Source: Burkholderiaceae bacterium (GTDB taxonomy: Bacteria > Pseudomonadota > Gammaproteobacteria > Burkholderiales > Burkholderiaceae_F). Taken from it: 43,156 bases of DNA. Positions 15,240-25,553 of this stretch are shown here, piece after piece. The notes beneath the pieces are model-generated. The model did not search any database. It was not told the origin of the DNA and worked only from the letters and a program-made list of their open reading frames with translations. The stretch is taken from the NCBI GenBank assembly GCA_025055385.1, contig JANWXE010000085.1:1-43156 (forward strand), given 5' to 3'. Both the position numbers and the translations under genes were made by a program. Each line of letters begins with the position of its first letter. Within the stretch, counting starts at the first letter, position 1.

Positions 15240-16267
15240 GGAGTAGACGCCGCACACCAGGCGGCAATGTCGGCGCAAGCGCGCCGGTACCGCGCGTCAT
15301 CGTGCAGCGAGCGGGGAGTCAGTGCGCCCCCACGCGGCATAATATGCATCAGTCGCTGCAAGAAATCCTCCGCAGCTTTCCAGCGTAAGCCGTCGAGCAC
15401 TCGGTCGGTGGCGGCCGCATCGTTGCACACCAGAACAAAGTCGCAGCCTGCCTCAAGGGCTGCTTCGGCGCTTTCCAGCACGCCGCCGACAACCCGCGCG
15501 CCAGCCATCGATAGGTCGTCGCTAAACACCACGCCTGTGAAGCCCAAACGCCCGCGCAGAATGTCTTCAATCCAGCGGCGCGAAAACCCCGCCGGCAGGC
15601 GGTCGACCCGCTCGTAGACCACGTGTGCCGGCATCACTGCACACAGCGCAGCACCCAGCCATGCATACGGCGCGGCATCCTGCTTCAGGATGCGCGCCAG
15701 CGAACGCGTGTCGCGCGGCACCACCTGGTGCGAATCCGCACGTGCCCAGCCGTGGCCAGGAAAGTGTTTCCCGCAGTTGGCCATACCTGCCCGTGCTAAG
15801 CCGTGACATAAATGGCTAGCCAGCATCGTCACCACGCGCGCGTCGGCATGCAACGCGCGATCGCCAATCACTGCGCTGCGTCCCCAGGCGAGATCGAGCA
15901 CCGGCGCGAACGTTAGATCTACCCCATGCGCCCTCAGCTCCGCGCCGATCACGTAGCCGACAGAAACCGCTGTGCGGCAGGCAGCCAAAACGTCTCGGTC
16001 CCACAACCGCCCCAGCTCTGCCATGGGTGGAATCGCAGTAAAGCCCCGCCGAAACCTTTGAACTCGGCCACCCTCGTGGTCGACCGCAATAAGCAGCGGC
16101 GGCTCACGCAACGAACGGATCTCGGTGATCAGCGCAACCAACTGCTCATTGTCTACAAAGTTGCGCGAAAATAAGATCACCATGCCCACCAACGGGTGCC
16201 GAAGCCGCTCGCGCTCGACCGGTGTGAGGGTAGGACCGGCGACGTCGGTGACGACCGGGCCAAGCAT
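15236..16267 (-). CDS. nagZ: beta-N-acetylhexosaminidase (peptidoglycan recycling)
   Basis: 343 residues of glycoside hydrolase family 3. It opens MLGPVVTDVAGPTLTPVE and keeps AVDHEGGRVQRFR, the catalytic-loop segment KHFPGHGWARADSH (general acid/base His) and VFSDDLSMAGA with the nucleophile Asp. It removes N-acetylglucosamine from muropeptides in the cytoplasm. The start overlaps the acpS stop by one base (TGATG form), so it is the last gene of the long lepA-to-nagZ run. It ends convergently with efp, the two stop codons sharing CTAG. Confidence 0.95.
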   Translation of the reverse strand: MLGPVVTDVAGPTLTPVERERLRHPLVGMVILFSRNFVDNEQLVALITEIRSLREPPLLIAVDHEGGRVQRFRRGFTAIPPMAELGRLWDRDVLAACRTAVSVGYVIGAELRAHGVDLTFAPVLDLAWGRSAVIGDRALHADARVVTMLASHLCHGLARAGMANCGKHFPGHGWARADSHQVVPRDTRSLARILKQDAAPYAWLGAALCAVMPAHVVYERVDRLPAGFSRRWIEDILRGRLGFTGVVFSDDLSMAGARVVGGVLESAEAALEAGCDFVLVCNDAAATDRVLDGLRWKAAEDFLQRLMHIMPRGGALTPRSLHDDARYRRACADIAAWCAASTP

Positions 16268-16665
16268 CAGTCAGCCATCTGCTCCGCGATGGCGTAGGCA
16301 ATCGCCACTGTACGTTCGTCGCTGACGCTAACGTGTACGCGTAGCCTCCGCGTCGCCAAGAATTCGCGCAGCGCGCCGTGAGCGATGACCACTGGACGGC
16401 CGCTGCTGTCATTGTCGATTTCCAGTGCGCGCCATGTCATTGGCGTGCGCATACCAAGACCGAGCGCCTTTGCCACAGCCTCCTTGGCCGCGAAACGGGT
16501 TGCTAAAAACGCCACACCGCGCCGCTCATTGCAGCTGTGGCGCGCATCGAAGCGCAATAGCTCGCGGGGCCCCAGTACGCGCACCGCAAATCGGTGGCCG
16601 AAGCGCACTAGCGACGCCTGCACGCGTGCCATTTCTAGCACATCGACACCAATGCCGTAGATCAC
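16267..16665 (-). CDS. acpS: holo-[acyl-carrier-protein] synthase
   Basis: 132 residues. It has the two phosphopantetheinyl transferase motifs, GIGVDVLEMARV near the N-terminus (Mg-binding Asp) and RFAAKEAVAKALGLG in the middle. It transfers 4'-phosphopantetheine from CoA to the serine of AcpP, whose gene lies about 12 kb upstream in the same orientation. It starts 4 bases inside the end of pdxJ. Confidence 0.95.
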   Translation of the reverse strand: MIYGIGVDVLEMARVQASLVRFGHRFAVRVLGPRELLRFDARHSCNERRGVAFLATRFAAKEAVAKALGLGMRTPMTWRALEIDNDSSGRPVVIAHGALREFLATRRLRVHVSVSDERTVAIAYAIAEQMAD

Positions 16666-17411
16666 GGCAACCGAGACGCAGCCGCGCGAATCGCGGCCAG
16701 ATATTTGCGTACTGTTTCCGCCATTCCGAATTCAAGTGCATCAGCAATCAGCGCATGTCCGATCGACACTTCAGAGACGCCAGGCACCGCTCGCAAAAAA
16801 GGCGTCAGGTTGGCCAAGTTCAGATCGTGACCCGCGTTGACCGCTAGGCCCGCGGCAAGCGCTGCCTCCGCCGCGGCGCGGTACTGCGCAAGCAGCGCCT
16901 CCTGGGTCGGCGTGCCGAATGCGCGCGCGTACGGCTCGGTGTATAGCTCAACGCGATCGGCGCCCAAGGCAGCGGCTAGCGCCATTGCCTCGGGCACCGG
17001 GTCCATAAAGAGGCTAACGCGGGCTCCAGCAGCCTTCGCCTCCGCAATCAGCGGTTGCAACCGCTCCCCGTCTCGCTGCAAGTCCCAGCCGTGGTCGGAG
17101 GTGAACGCATCGGCGTCGTCCGGCACGAACGTGCACTGCTGCGGATGTACTTCGTGCACGTAACGCATCAATTGATGGAAAGGATTGCCTTCGATATTGA
17201 ACTCAGCTCCCGGCCAAGCGCGCAGCAGCTGCGCCAGCGCCGTAACGTCGGCACCTCGCACGTGGCGCCCGTCCGGCCGCGGGTGAACGGTAATACCGTC
17301 AGCGCCGGCCGCAAGTGCAATTTCAGCCATTTTGGTGATGCTCGGAATCCCGATTCTGCGCGTATTGCGCAGGAGAGCCACCTTGTTCAAATTGACGCTT
17401 AACGCAGTCAC
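16662..17411 (-). CDS. pdxJ: pyridoxine 5'-phosphate synthase
   Basis: 249 residues beginning MTALSVNLNKVALLRNTR, with TIM-barrel motifs VNLNKVA, ITVHPRPDGRHV, EFNIEGNPF, ELYTEPYARAF and GLAVNAGHDLN. The enzyme condenses 1-deoxyxylulose 5-phosphate with 3-amino-2-oxopropyl phosphate to make pyridoxine 5'-phosphate, the last step of the DXP-dependent vitamin B6 route. It overlaps recO and acpS by 4 bases each, the usual recO-pdxJ-acpS block of beta- and gammaproteobacteria. Confidence 0.96.
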   Translation of the reverse strand: MTALSVNLNKVALLRNTRRIGIPSITKMAEIALAAGADGITVHPRPDGRHVRGADVTALAQLLRAWPGAEFNIEGNPFHQLMRYVHEVHPQQCTFVPDDADAFTSDHGWDLQRDGERLQPLIAEAKAAGARVSLFMDPVPEAMALAAALGADRVELYTEPYARAFGTPTQEALLAQYRAAAEAALAAGLAVNAGHDLNLANLTPFLRAVPGVSEVSIGHALIADALEFGMAETVRKYLAAIRAAASRLP

Positions 17412-18154
17412 AGGCGGTTTAAGTCTTGTAGGATACGGCGAGTGTTCAGCGGTTGCCCATTTAGATGGTAACCAATCAAGTACCGCAGCAGACGTTTGGA
17501 TTCCGCAAGGACCTCCGGTTGGTTGAAGTCAGCACGGGCTAGCGCCAGCGCTGTCCGTCCGCTAATGACCGGGCTGGCGTCGTCAGCAACCTGAACGCGC
17601 ACAAGGCCGCGCTGCAGATCAAGGCGGTAGACGTACTCTGCCCGCACCGGCGCGCCGTCGGCGCACTGATCGAAAGCTGGTGCGTGCCCCGTCTCGCGCA
17701 GTAGGGCCAGCTCGAAACCCCGCAGCGCTGCTTCCGGAGGCGGCACTTCATGCGCAAGCGCCCCAAGCGTTTCCAGGTAACGCGCAAACAGCCGCTCGTG
17801 TGGATCGCCGCGTGCCAGCAATCGCACCAAAAGCTCGTTCAAATAGAAGCCAGCAAACAGCGCGTCGCCGCGTAGCGGTGCCACGCCGCCCCACCATTCC
17901 ACCCGCGTCAGCGTCTTGATATCGCCGCGGCCACTCCATGACATGAGCAGCGGTGCAAACGGTGATAACAGCCCCCGGAATTGCGAGGCCGGCCGTTTGG
18001 CCCCCCGCGCCACGAGGGTTAGCCGACCATAGTCGCGCGTAAAGGCCTCGAGAATTAAACTAGTTTCGCGCCACGGATAAGCATGCAAGACAAGTGCCGG
18101 CTGCTGGTCAACGCGGTGGTCGTGTGCGCGGCACGCCCGGCGCTGCGCCGACAT
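17408..18154 (-). CDS. recO: DNA repair protein RecO
   Basis: 248 residues. RVDQQPALVLHAYPWRETSLILEAFTRDYGR is the typical OB-fold opening and the rest is helical (LARADFNQPEVLAESKRLLRYLI). RecO loads RecA with RecR and anneals SSB-coated DNA. I chose the ATG at 18154 because GAGG lies 5 bases ahead; an ATG at 18169 inside the era stop region is an alternative adding 5 residues. The zinc-binding cysteines of many RecO proteins are not evident here. It is coupled to era and pdxJ. Confidence 0.92.
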   Translation of the reverse strand: MSAQRRACRAHDHRVDQQPALVLHAYPWRETSLILEAFTRDYGRLTLVARGAKRPASQFRGLLSPFAPLLMSWSGRGDIKTLTRVEWWGGVAPLRGDALFAGFYLNELLVRLLARGDPHERLFARYLETLGALAHEVPPPEAALRGFELALLRETGHAPAFDQCADGAPVRAEYVYRLDLQRGLVRVQVADDASPVISGRTALALARADFNQPEVLAESKRLLRYLIGYHLNGQPLNTRRILQDLNRL

Positions 18155-18161
18155 ACGCGCC

Positions 18162-19082
18162 TCATTCATAGCCCAAGGCACGCAACGCGCCAGCATCGTC
18201 CGACCAGCGCGGCTTTACGCGCACCCAGGTCTGTAGGTACACCCGTTTGCCAAGCAGCGCCTCGATGTCCGCGCGCGCCAGCCGGCCAATCTCGCGCAGC
18301 TTGGCTCCGCCCGCACCGATTACGATCGGCTTGTGTGCCTCACGCTCCACCAAAATTGCTGCGACAATTTGTGCCCGCTGCGCTGTCTCCTGCCAGCGCT
18401 CGATGGCAACCGCAATACCATACGGCACTTCGTCCCCTAGCAAACGGAATGCTTTTTCGCGCACGATCTCAGCTGCCAAAAAGCGCACGCTGCGATCGGT
18501 CACCGCATCGGCGTCGAAAAGCGGCTGCCCTGGCGGCAGCAGCAGAGCGATTTCATCCAATAACTCGTCGAGCTGGCCCCGCTTCTCCGCGCTCACCGGC
18601 ACCAGCGCTGTAAACGGATACCGCCGAGCGCAGTCCGCAAGTACCGGCAGTACGAGGTCGTAGCGCGGCAGCAGATCGGTCTTATTCAGCGCGAGCACCA
18701 CGTTGGCGCGCTCGCGCGGCAACAAGGAGAGCACCTCGTCGTCAGCGGATTTCCAGCCACGTGCATCAATCACCATGACGACCGCGTCGACCTCAGCGAG
18801 TGTGGCGCGCACGGTCTCGTTCATACGCCGCTGCAGCAAGGTACGTGTGCGCTGCTGCAGCCCCGGAGTATCGACAAAGATGAACTGCGTAATGGCTGGC
18901 GCCGCCCCGCGCGTTAGCACGCCGAGCACGCGGCTGCGCGTAGTCTGCGGCCGCCGCGCCGTAATCGAGACGTGCTCGCCCACCAGTGCGTTCAGCAGCG
19001 TCGACTTACCGACGTTTGGTCGGCCAACAATGGCGATAAACCCCGTCCGCGAAGACTCGGCCTCACCCATCGGGTCAAGCAT
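18162..19082 (-). CDS. era: GTPase Era
   Basis: 306 residues from the ATG that overlaps the rnc stop by 8 bases; a second ATG four codons later is possible. G1 is [10 protein letters not shown]3 DTPG and G4 NKTD. The C-terminal KH domain has [22 protein letters not shown] and ends in WVRVKPRW, binding the 3' end of 16S rRNA. Era is an essential small-subunit assembly factor. The rnc-era-recO order is conserved, and all three are probably translated together. Confidence 0.96.
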   Translation of the reverse strand: MLDPMGEAESSRTGFIAIVGRPNVGKSTLLNALVGEHVSITARRPQTTRSRVLGVLTRGAAPAITQFIFVDTPGLQQRTRTLLQRRMNETVRATLAEVDAVVMVIDARGWKSADDEVLSLLPRERANVVLALNKTDLLPRYDLVLPVLADCARRYPFTALVPVSAEKRGQLDELLDEIALLLPPGQPLFDADAVTDRSVRFLAAEIVREKAFRLLGDEVPYGIAVAIERWQETAQRAQIVAAILVEREAHKPIVIGAGGAKLREIGRLARADIEALLGKRVYLQTWVRVKPRWSDDAGALRALGYE

Positions 19083-19866
19083 TTGCGGGTGGTTCGGTTG
19101 ATGCGACGGTTGGCGCCTTTGTGGTCGGCTCCGCCACCGGCACTGTGGGCTCACCCTCGCCGCCGGCGCGGCGCTTAGCGCGCCGCATGACTTGCCAGAC
19201 ATTCTGCGCATTCTCCAGCGCCAGTTTCGCCGCGGCCTGCTCGGCGGCGCGCCGGCTGCGCCCTGTTCCGCGCACGCGGATCTCCAGCTTTGGGATCGCG
19301 CACTCGACCTCAAACTCTTGGTTGTGAGCGGCGCCGCGTGTTTCCACGACCGTGTACACGGGAAGCGGTAACCGCTTCCCCTGCAGATACTCCTGCAGGA
19401 GTGTCTTACTGTCTTTGCCAAGTGTTTTCGGGTCTACGCCTTTCAGAATCGGCTCGAACAGCCGCCCGATCAGCTCCCGCGCCGCCTCAAAGCCGCCGTC
19501 GACGAAGACGGCGCCGATGGTGGCTTCCATCGTGTCGGCCAGGATAGAGGGGCGGCGGAAGCCACCGCTTTTCATTTCGCCTTCGCCCAGGCGCAAAAAA
19601 TCGGCCAAACCAAGCTGTTGCGCCACCTCCGCTAGCGCTTGCTGCTTAACCAGATTAGCGCGCAAGCGAGACAGGTCGCCTTCGTTTAACCGCGCATATT
19701 TTTGGAACAGCAGCTGCGCGATTGCGCAGTTCAGAACCGCATCGCCGAGAAACTCCAGCCGCTCGTTATGAACAGCCCCGTGACTGCGATGGGTGACCGC
19801 CTGTTCCAGCAGCGTGCGCTGTGCAAAACGGTAGCCGAGGCGCTCTTCAAGCGCTGCCAGATCCAT
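19075..19866 (-). CDS. rnc: ribonuclease III
   Basis: 263 residues. The catalytic signature [12 protein letters not shown] holds E38 and D42, with D111 and E114 completing the metal site. The double-stranded RNA-binding domain runs from about 150 ([18 protein letters not shown]) to 225. A tail of about 35 residues after it is rich in Glu, Pro and Thr and is not part of the standard fold. It processes rRNA and some mRNAs. It lies 24 bases after the DUF4845 gene. Confidence 0.96.
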   Translation of the reverse strand: MDLAALEERLGYRFAQRTLLEQAVTHRSHGAVHNERLEFLGDAVLNCAIAQLLFQKYARLNEGDLSRLRANLVKQQALAEVAQQLGLADFLRLGEGEMKSGGFRRPSILADTMEATIGAVFVDGGFEAARELIGRLFEPILKGVDPKTLGKDSKTLLQEYLQGKRLPLPVYTVVETRGAAHNQEFEVECAIPKLEIRVRGTGRSRRAAEQAAAKLALENAQNVWQVMRRAKRRAGGEGEPTVPVAEPTTKAPTVASTEPPANA

Positions 19867-19890
19867 TGCGCCAGCCTCTTCCGCCAGCCG

Positions 19891-20274
19891 TCACGGGACC
19901 GCCCGCGTAGCACGGTCGCGTGTCGTGCCGGAGAAATCGATCACCAGACGCACGTTGTCCAGCAGCTGGATGTTGTATTGATAGGCGTACGAGATGACGA
20001 TGCGATCACCTTCTTTTGTGATATCCAAGTCGCGTGAGCTGATCGATTTGATGTCCTCGATCGTGGCATAGCGATCGAAAGCCGCGCGGATTTCGGCCAC
20101 CGTCTTGCCCTCGTGCTTGATTTTCTGCACTGCGCGCTCGATTGCGATGTACTCAACGATTGCTGGCACCAATTTGGCGCCCAGCAACAGCAGCACAATC
20201 ACAATTAGACCGACGAACAGCAGGGCGACCAAGCTCAGACCAGACTGGTGCGCCCGCGGACGGCTCCAGTTCAT
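19891..20274 (-). CDS. DUF4845 domain-containing membrane protein
   Basis: 127 residues from the ATG preceded by GGAG; the reading frame extends upstream but without support. One N-terminal membrane helix (SLVALLFVGLIVIVLLLLGAK) is followed by a soluble domain with KIKHEGKTVAEIRAAFDRYA and RIVISYAYQYNIQLLDNV. The family sits between lepB and rnc in many betaproteobacteria and has no established function. Its place directly after signal peptidase hints at an envelope role, but this is inference. Confidence 0.85.
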   Translation of the reverse strand: MNWSRPRAHQSGLSLVALLFVGLIVIVLLLLGAKLVPAIVEYIAIERAVQKIKHEGKTVAEIRAAFDRYATIEDIKSISSRDLDITKEGDRIVISYAYQYNIQLLDNVRLVIDFSGTTRDRATRAVP

Positions 20275-20302
20275 CCCCATCTCCGTGGTATGGGCCGCGG
20301 CG

Positions 20303-21187
20303 TCAGTGGAAGCTGCCAATACGAGAGATATTGCCAAAATTCATCCAGATGAAAAAGGCGCGGCCGACGATATTGCCTTCCGGCACAAAGCCCCAGAAGC
20401 GGCTGTCCTCGCTGTTGTCACGATTGTCGCCCATCACGAAGTAGTGCCCTGGCGGCACCACGCAAGAGACCCCCTCAGAGCCGTAGGTGCAAGCGTGCGG
20501 ATGCGTATGCTGATAAGCTGGGACCACCGGCACGCCTGGTCCATCGTTCAAGATAATGCGGTGCTCGACGGCACCTAGTTTCTCGATGAACTGGTCGTAA
20601 TATTGCACTCGTCCTTCATCGTAATAGCGCTCGATCCGCTGCAACGGCACCGGCTCACCATTGATGATCAGGCGGCGATTTATATATTCAACCCGGTCCC
20701 CGGGCAGACCCACTACCCGCTTGATGTAGTCTTGCGTTGGGTTGTGCGGAAAGCGGAACACCATGACGTCGCCGCGCTGTGGAGTACCGAGATCCAAGAT
20801 CTTCGTGTGAATCACCGGCAGCCGCACGCCGTACTGATATTTGTTGACCAAAATTAGGTCACCGATCTGCAGCGTCGGAATCATGGAGCCAGACGGAATA
20901 CGAAATGGCTCGAAGAAAAACGAGCGCAGCACAAACACAACGAGGATGACCGGAAAGAAGCTGGCCGTGTACTCTAAGTACCACGGCCGGCGCGTCAGTC
21001 GGTCTTGCAGGCGATCGCGCTCAGCCGCTACCGCCGCGTCACCGGCGCGTGCCGCGTGGCGCGCATCGAAGTCGGCCAGCGCGGCGGCAGCCGCCGCCAG
21101 CCGCTGCTTTTTCAGCCATAACACGTCTAGCACCCACATCACGCCGCTGATGACCAGCAGGATGAACAAGAGCAACGCAAAGTTCAC
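20303..21187 (-). CDS. lepB: signal peptidase I
   Basis: 294 residues. Two N-terminal membrane helices (about 4-24 and 77-92) flank a cytoplasmic helical loop rich in alanine and arginine. The periplasmic catalytic domain has the nucleophile S101 in PSGSMIPTL and the general base K156 in [14 protein letters not shown], and ends with the [17 protein letters not shown] box. It removes signal peptides of exported proteins, including the MucD and RseB precursors encoded upstream. It overlaps lepA by 4 bases (ATGA), the conserved lepA-lepB pair. Confidence 0.96.
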   Translation of the reverse strand: MNFALLLFILLVISGVMWVLDVLWLKKQRLAAAAAALADFDARHAARAGDAAVAAERDRLQDRLTRRPWYLEYTASFFPVILVVFVLRSFFFEPFRIPSGSMIPTLQIGDLILVNKYQYGVRLPVIHTKILDLGTPQRGDVMVFRFPHNPTQDYIKRVVGLPGDRVEYINRRLIINGEPVPLQRIERYYDEGRVQYYDQFIEKLGAVEHRIILNDGPGVPVVPAYQHTHPHACTYGSEGVSCVVPPGHYFVMGDNRDNSEDSRFWGFVPEGNIVGRAFFIWMNFGNISRIGSFH

Positions 21188-22977
21188 TTGTCCTCCACCT
21201 GCAAAATCGCGAGAAATGCCTCCTGCGGAATCTCAACGGTGCCGACCTGCTTCATGCGCTTCTTGCCAGCCTTCTGCTTCTCAAGCAGCTTTTTTTTGCG
21301 CGTGACGTCACCGCCGTAGCACTTGGCAAGCACGTTTTTACGCAAGGCCTTGATGTTTTCGCGCGCGATGATCGTGGAACCAATTGCTGCCTGAATGGCG
21401 ACGTCATACATCTGGCGCGGGATTAGTTCGCGCATCTTAGCCGCGATCTCGCGCCCGCGCGCCTGCGCCTGGCTGCGGTGTACGATCACCGACAGCGCAT
21501 CGACGCGGTCCCCATTGATCAACATGTCGACCTTCACCACGTCGGCCGCGCGGTATTCCTTGAATTCGTAATCCATCGAGGCGTAGCCGCGCGAGATCGA
21601 CTTTAGGCGATCGAAGAAATCGAGCACGATCTCCGCCAATGGCAGCTCGTAGGTCAGATGCACCTGGCGGCCGTGATAGGTCATGTTCACCTGCACGCCG
21701 CGCTTGCTGGTGCACAGTGTCATCACGCTGCCCACGTATTCCTGCGGCACGAAGATCGTGACCGTCACAATCGGCTCGCGGATCTCGGCAATGCGCGCCG
21801 GATCGGGCAGCTTGGACGGATTTTCCACCTGCAGCACCGAGCCGTCGCGCAGCACCACCTCGTAGACGACTGAGGGCGCGGTGGTGATTAGATCCATGCC
21901 ATATTCGCGTTCCAGCCGCTCTTGCACGATGTCCATGTGCAGCAGCCCGAGGAAGCCGCAGCGGAAGCCGAAACCGAGCGCTTGCGACACTTCCGGCTCA
22001 AAATGCAGCGCCGCATCATTGAGCTGCAGCTTAGTGAGCGCGTCGCGCAGCGCCTCGTACTGATTGGACTCGACTGGATAGAGGCCGGCGAACACCTGCG
22101 GCTTCACTTCTTTGAAGCCGGGCAGGGGCGCTGCCGCCGGCCGCCGTTCGTGCGTGACGGTGTCGCCGACCCGTGCGTTGCGCAGCTCCTTGATGCCGGC
22201 CACGACGAAGCCCACCTCGCCGGCGCTTAGCAACTCGCGCGGGCGCGCTTTGGGCGTGAACACGCCCACTTGCTCGACCAGGTGGGTGGCACCAGTGGCC
22301 ATCAGCAGGATCTTGTCCTTGGGACGGATCGTGCCGTTGACTACGCGCACCAGCATCACGACGCCGACGTAGTTATCAAACCAGGAGTCGATTATCAGCG
22401 CCTGTAGCGGTGCTTGCGGATCGCCTTTGGGCGGCGGCACCCGTGCGATCACCGCCTCTAGGATCTCCTCCACGCCCATGCCGGTCTTAGCACTGGCCAA
22501 GATCGCGTCGCGTGCATCAATGCCGATTACGTCCTCGATCTCAGCGATCGCCTGCTGCGGGTTGGCCTGCGGCAGGTCCATCTTGTTTAGGACCGGGATT
22601 ACCTCCACCCCGAGCTCGATCGCCGTATAACAATTGGCCACCGTCTGCGCCTCGACGCCCTGGGAAGCATCTACAACCAGCAGTGCCCCCTCGCAGGCCG
22701 ATAGCGAGCGGCTGACCTCATAGCTGAAGTCGACGTGCCCAGGCGTGTCGATTAGGTTCAGCTCATAGGTCTTGCCGTCGCGCGCCTTGTATTCAAGCAC
22801 CGCCGTCTGCGCTTTGATCGTGATACCACGTTCGCGCTCCAGTTCCATCGAATCGAGCACCTGCTCGGCCATCTCGCGCTGCGAGAGACCGCCACAACGC
22901 TCGATCAGCCGGTCGGCCAGTGTCGACTTGCCGTGATCGATGTGCGCAATGATGGAAAAGTTGCGGATATGCTGCAT
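21184..22977 (-). CDS. lepA: elongation factor 4 (LepA)
   Basis: 597 residues. GTPase motifs are [13 protein letters not shown], the switch II segment [11 protein letters not shown] and NKMDLP. Domain II, a domain III/V pair similar to EF-G, and the LepA-specific C-terminal domain ([37 protein letters not shown]) are all present. It binds ribosomes and affects initiation and elongation under stress. It is preceded by a 112-base gap after mucD, so a promoter may lie there. Confidence 0.97.
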   Translation of the reverse strand: MQHIRNFSIIAHIDHGKSTLADRLIERCGGLSQREMAEQVLDSMELERERGITIKAQTAVLEYKARDGKTYELNLIDTPGHVDFSYEVSRSLSACEGALLVVDASQGVEAQTVANCYTAIELGVEVIPVLNKMDLPQANPQQAIAEIEDVIGIDARDAILASAKTGMGVEEILEAVIARVPPPKGDPQAPLQALIIDSWFDNYVGVVMLVRVVNGTIRPKDKILLMATGATHLVEQVGVFTPKARPRELLSAGEVGFVVAGIKELRNARVGDTVTHERRPAAAPLPGFKEVKPQVFAGLYPVESNQYEALRDALTKLQLNDAALHFEPEVSQALGFGFRCGFLGLLHMDIVQERLEREYGMDLITTAPSVVYEVVLRDGSVLQVENPSKLPDPARIAEIREPIVTVTIFVPQEYVGSVMTLCTSKRGVQVNMTYHGRQVHLTYELPLAEIVLDFFDRLKSISRGYASMDYEFKEYRAADVVKVDMLINGDRVDALSVIVHRSQAQARGREIAAKMRELIPRQMYDVAIQAAIGSTIIARENIKALRKNVLAKCYGGDVTRKKKLLEKQKAGKKRMKQVGTVEIPQEAFLAILQVEDK

Positions 22978-23089
22978 CGATGTGGGCGGCTACGCCGCCC
23001 GAGCGGCTCGGCCGATGAAAGGCCACGCGCGCTGCCGGCGCATACGAAGACCCGAATTGTAACGTGCGTAACCCGCCGGCTTTACCGCC

Positions 23090-24511
23090 TCAGCGATCAC
23101 TTGGCCGGATGACGAGGAACGTGGTCTGGTCACCACGCCGCACCAGCAGCAGCACACGGCTCTTGGGATCAAGCCGAGCGACCAGCTCGTTAAACTGCTT
23201 AGCGCTGCTCACTTCCACGTTGTTCACCGAAAGGATCAAATCGCCTGGCCGCACCCCGACGCGCGCAGCGGCACCGTCTACCGAATCCACTTGCACAGCG
23301 CCGCGCAGCCGCAGCTCTTTGAGCTTATCCGCGGGCACGTCGGAGACCACCAGCCCTAACGAATTGACGCTCGCCTGCCCTCGTGGCGCTTCGCCGCCGC
23401 GCCGCGCCACCGGGCGATCGGCAGGGAGTTCTGCCACCGTCACCTGCAGATCGAGGTTCTTGCCCTTGCGGAAGACAGTCATCGTCACCCGCGATCCGGG
23501 TTTAGTGCCGCCCACGATGCGCGGCAGGTCGCTCGACCGTTCGATGTCGCGCCCGGCAAAGCGTAGGATCACGTCGCCGGCTTCGACCCCTGCTTTTTCC
23601 GCCGGGCTGTCACGCTCGACATTGCTAACCAGGGCGCCGCGCGGCCGTCCTAAACCGATCGCTTCGGCAACCTCTTTACTGACGTCACCGATGGCCACGC
23701 CGATGCGGCCACGAATGACGCGGCCCACCGTGCGCAGCTGCTCGGCCACGTTCATCGCCTCGTCGATCGGGATCGCGAACGAGATGCCGGCATAGGCGCC
23801 GGAGGTGGTGAAGATCTGCGAATTGATGCCGATGACCTCACCGCGCATGTTAATCAGTGGCCCGCCCGAGTTGCCGGGATTGACGGCCACATCCGTCTGG
23901 ATGAACGGCAGATACTCGCCGGTCTCACGGCCCTTAGCGCTGACGATGCCGGCGGTCACCGTGTTGTCGAGGCCAAAGGGCGAGCCGATTGCGATCACCC
24001 ACTCGCCTACTTTCACCTTGTTTGGATCGCCGATTTTCACCGTCGGCAGCCCCGTGGCGTCGATCTTCACCAGCGCCACGTCGGTGCGGCGGTCAGACCC
24101 GACCAGACGCCCTTTGAACTCGCGCCGGTCGGTGAGCGTCACCAGGATCTCGTCGGCACCATCCACCACGTGATGGTTGGTTAACACGTAGCCGTCTGAC
24201 GAGATGATGAATCCAGATCCGACGCCGCGTGGCACCTCTCGCTCCCGCGGGCCGCTGCGCGGCCCTGGCCGCGGCAGTGGCCCCGGCTGCGGGAAGAAAC
24301 GGCGGAAAAACTCGAGCATCGGATCGCCTTCTTCCAGATCGGGAATCTGCGGAAGGGCTGCCGTGCTAATACGCGCGGTGGTGCGAATGTTGACCACGGC
24401 GGGCCCGGTCTTTTCAACCAGTTCACTGAAATCGGGCAGCTGCGCCGCTGCCGGGACAGCGCAGAGGGTGGCGACCAGCGCAAACAGAAGGGTGGAGAGT
24501 TGACGTTTCAT
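23090..24511 (-). CDS. mucD: periplasmic serine endoprotease DegP/MucD-like
   Basis: 473 residues. A signal peptide (MKRQLSTLLFALVATLCAVP, cut near AAAQ) directs it to the periplasm. The trypsin-like domain has H114 (TNHHVVDGAD), D144 (RTDVALVKI) and S215 (NPGNSGGPL). Two PDZ domains follow, with DSPAEKAGVEAGDVIL and GAAARVGVRPGDLILSVNN. A proline/arginine-rich segment (about 74-95) precedes the protease core. It degrades misfolded envelope proteins. It is the last gene of the rpoE-rseA-rseB-mucD cluster, 37 bases after rseB, matching the Pseudomonas algU-mucABD organisation without mucC. Confidence 0.95.
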   Translation of the reverse strand: MKRQLSTLLFALVATLCAVPAAAQLPDFSELVEKTGPAVVNIRTTARISTAALPQIPDLEEGDPMLEFFRRFFPQPGPLPRPGPRSGPREREVPRGVGSGFIISSDGYVLTNHHVVDGADEILVTLTDRREFKGRLVGSDRRTDVALVKIDATGLPTVKIGDPNKVKVGEWVIAIGSPFGLDNTVTAGIVSAKGRETGEYLPFIQTDVAVNPGNSGGPLINMRGEVIGINSQIFTTSGAYAGISFAIPIDEAMNVAEQLRTVGRVIRGRIGVAIGDVSKEVAEAIGLGRPRGALVSNVERDSPAEKAGVEAGDVILRFAGRDIERSSDLPRIVGGTKPGSRVTMTVFRKGKNLDLQVTVAELPADRPVARRGGEAPRGQASVNSLGLVVSDVPADKLKELRLRGAVQVDSVDGAAARVGVRPGDLILSVNNVEVSSAKQFNELVARLDPKSRVLLLVRRGDQTTFLVIRPSDR

Positions 24512-24548
24512 CGTGACGTTCGCGTCAATCGGCAGACGGGGAAATGGT

Positions 24549-25541
24549 TCACCGTGACGGCCGGGCCTCCGCGGAGAGCGCTACCTTGCGCACCGTAGCT
24601 GGCGGTACCTCGCCGACCACCGTGATCAGGGTATCGCCGACACGACGCACAAACGCATGTGTCGAACCGCGGGCGATACCGGCACCGCTGGGCAGCGCTT
24701 CGCGTGCTGTCTCGATAAACACCGACAGCGTTGCGAGGCCGTCCGAATACACAGCTTGCATGGCTTCGCCGCCGCCCGCCCGCGCCAGACGGCGCCACGA
24801 CGCGCTGAGCGGACGAAACCCTTCGGGCACGGCAAGTGTCCAGCCGAGGCGCTCGATCGGAACGGCGCGCGCGTCAATGCGCTCGACATGCCAGCCTTCC
24901 GTTGACCAGCTCGGCTTAAGCTGCGCCCGGTCGATCGGCTCGCCGATTCGTACTTCGGTGAAAGCAACCTGCTCGACGACGTGGCCCCGCTCGTCTAGCA
25001 TCTGCGCACGCAGCAGCAGCCCCGAGTCGCGCGCCACCCAAAGCCGATACCCGTACCGGAGTGCATCGCGCGGATTGAGCATGAGCACCTGGCACTCAAG
25101 ATCGATGACGCGGTCAACTGGCCCGATCTGCAGGCGGTAGTTCTGCAGAATCTCCTCGGCGCTTGCCGCCGACAGAGCCGGGAAGCCAGTGGCAAACGGA
25201 CGGCGCTCGATCACCACCCGACGCGCCGACGGAATCAGGCACTGCACCTCATCAGCCCGCCGGATGAACTCACGCTGCTCGCCATCGAGCATGTGCAGGC
25301 GCGCATGCGAGACATGACCGTCGAAGTAGTGAACCAGACGCAAGACTCGCACGTCCCCTTCGATCTGCTGCACAACCGTGCCACTGTAGCTTAAGCGACG
25401 CGCTGCGTTCTGAATCGCCTGCAGCCACTGCACCGCACTGCGTTCGGTGTTGGCCGGCACGTTTTGCGCTGCGGCAGCGCCGAGCCAACCCACAAGCGCC
25501 ATCAACCATACAATTTGGTGCCCCCAGGGCCGGGTATGCAT
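24549..25541 (-). CDS. rseB: sigma-E factor regulatory protein RseB/MucB
   Basis: 330 residues, with a signal peptide ending near GAAAAQN. The large N-terminal lipoprotein-localisation-like domain (SYSGTVVQQIEGDVRVLRLVH) and the smaller C-terminal domain (SASWRRLARAGGGEAMQAVYSDGLATLSVFIE) match MucB/RseB. RseB binds periplasmic RseA and shields it from proteolysis, and is displaced by lipid or LPS signals. It starts 12 bases after rseA and is followed by mucD. Confidence 0.93.
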   Translation of the reverse strand: MHTRPWGHQIVWLMALVGWLGAAAAQNVPANTERSAVQWLQAIQNAARRLSYSGTVVQQIEGDVRVLRLVHYFDGHVSHARLHMLDGEQREFIRRADEVQCLIPSARRVVIERRPFATGFPALSAASAEEILQNYRLQIGPVDRVIDLECQVLMLNPRDALRYGYRLWVARDSGLLLRAQMLDERGHVVEQVAFTEVRIGEPIDRAQLKPSWSTEGWHVERIDARAVPIERLGWTLAVPEGFRPLSASWRRLARAGGGEAMQAVYSDGLATLSVFIETAREALPSGAGIARGSTHAFVRRVGDTLITVVGEVPPATVRKVALSAEARPSR

Positions 25542-25553
25542 CGGCGCCGACTC

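Noticed and set aside
19075-19190. Frameshift in rnc suggested by the unusual C-terminal tail
   Set aside because: The frame is continuous with normal codon pattern up to the era overlap; variable tails occur in this family.
22984-23000. GGGCGGC/GCCGCCC hairpin between mucD and lepA as a terminator
   Set aside because: The 7-bp stem has a 3-base loop but no T-run on either strand.
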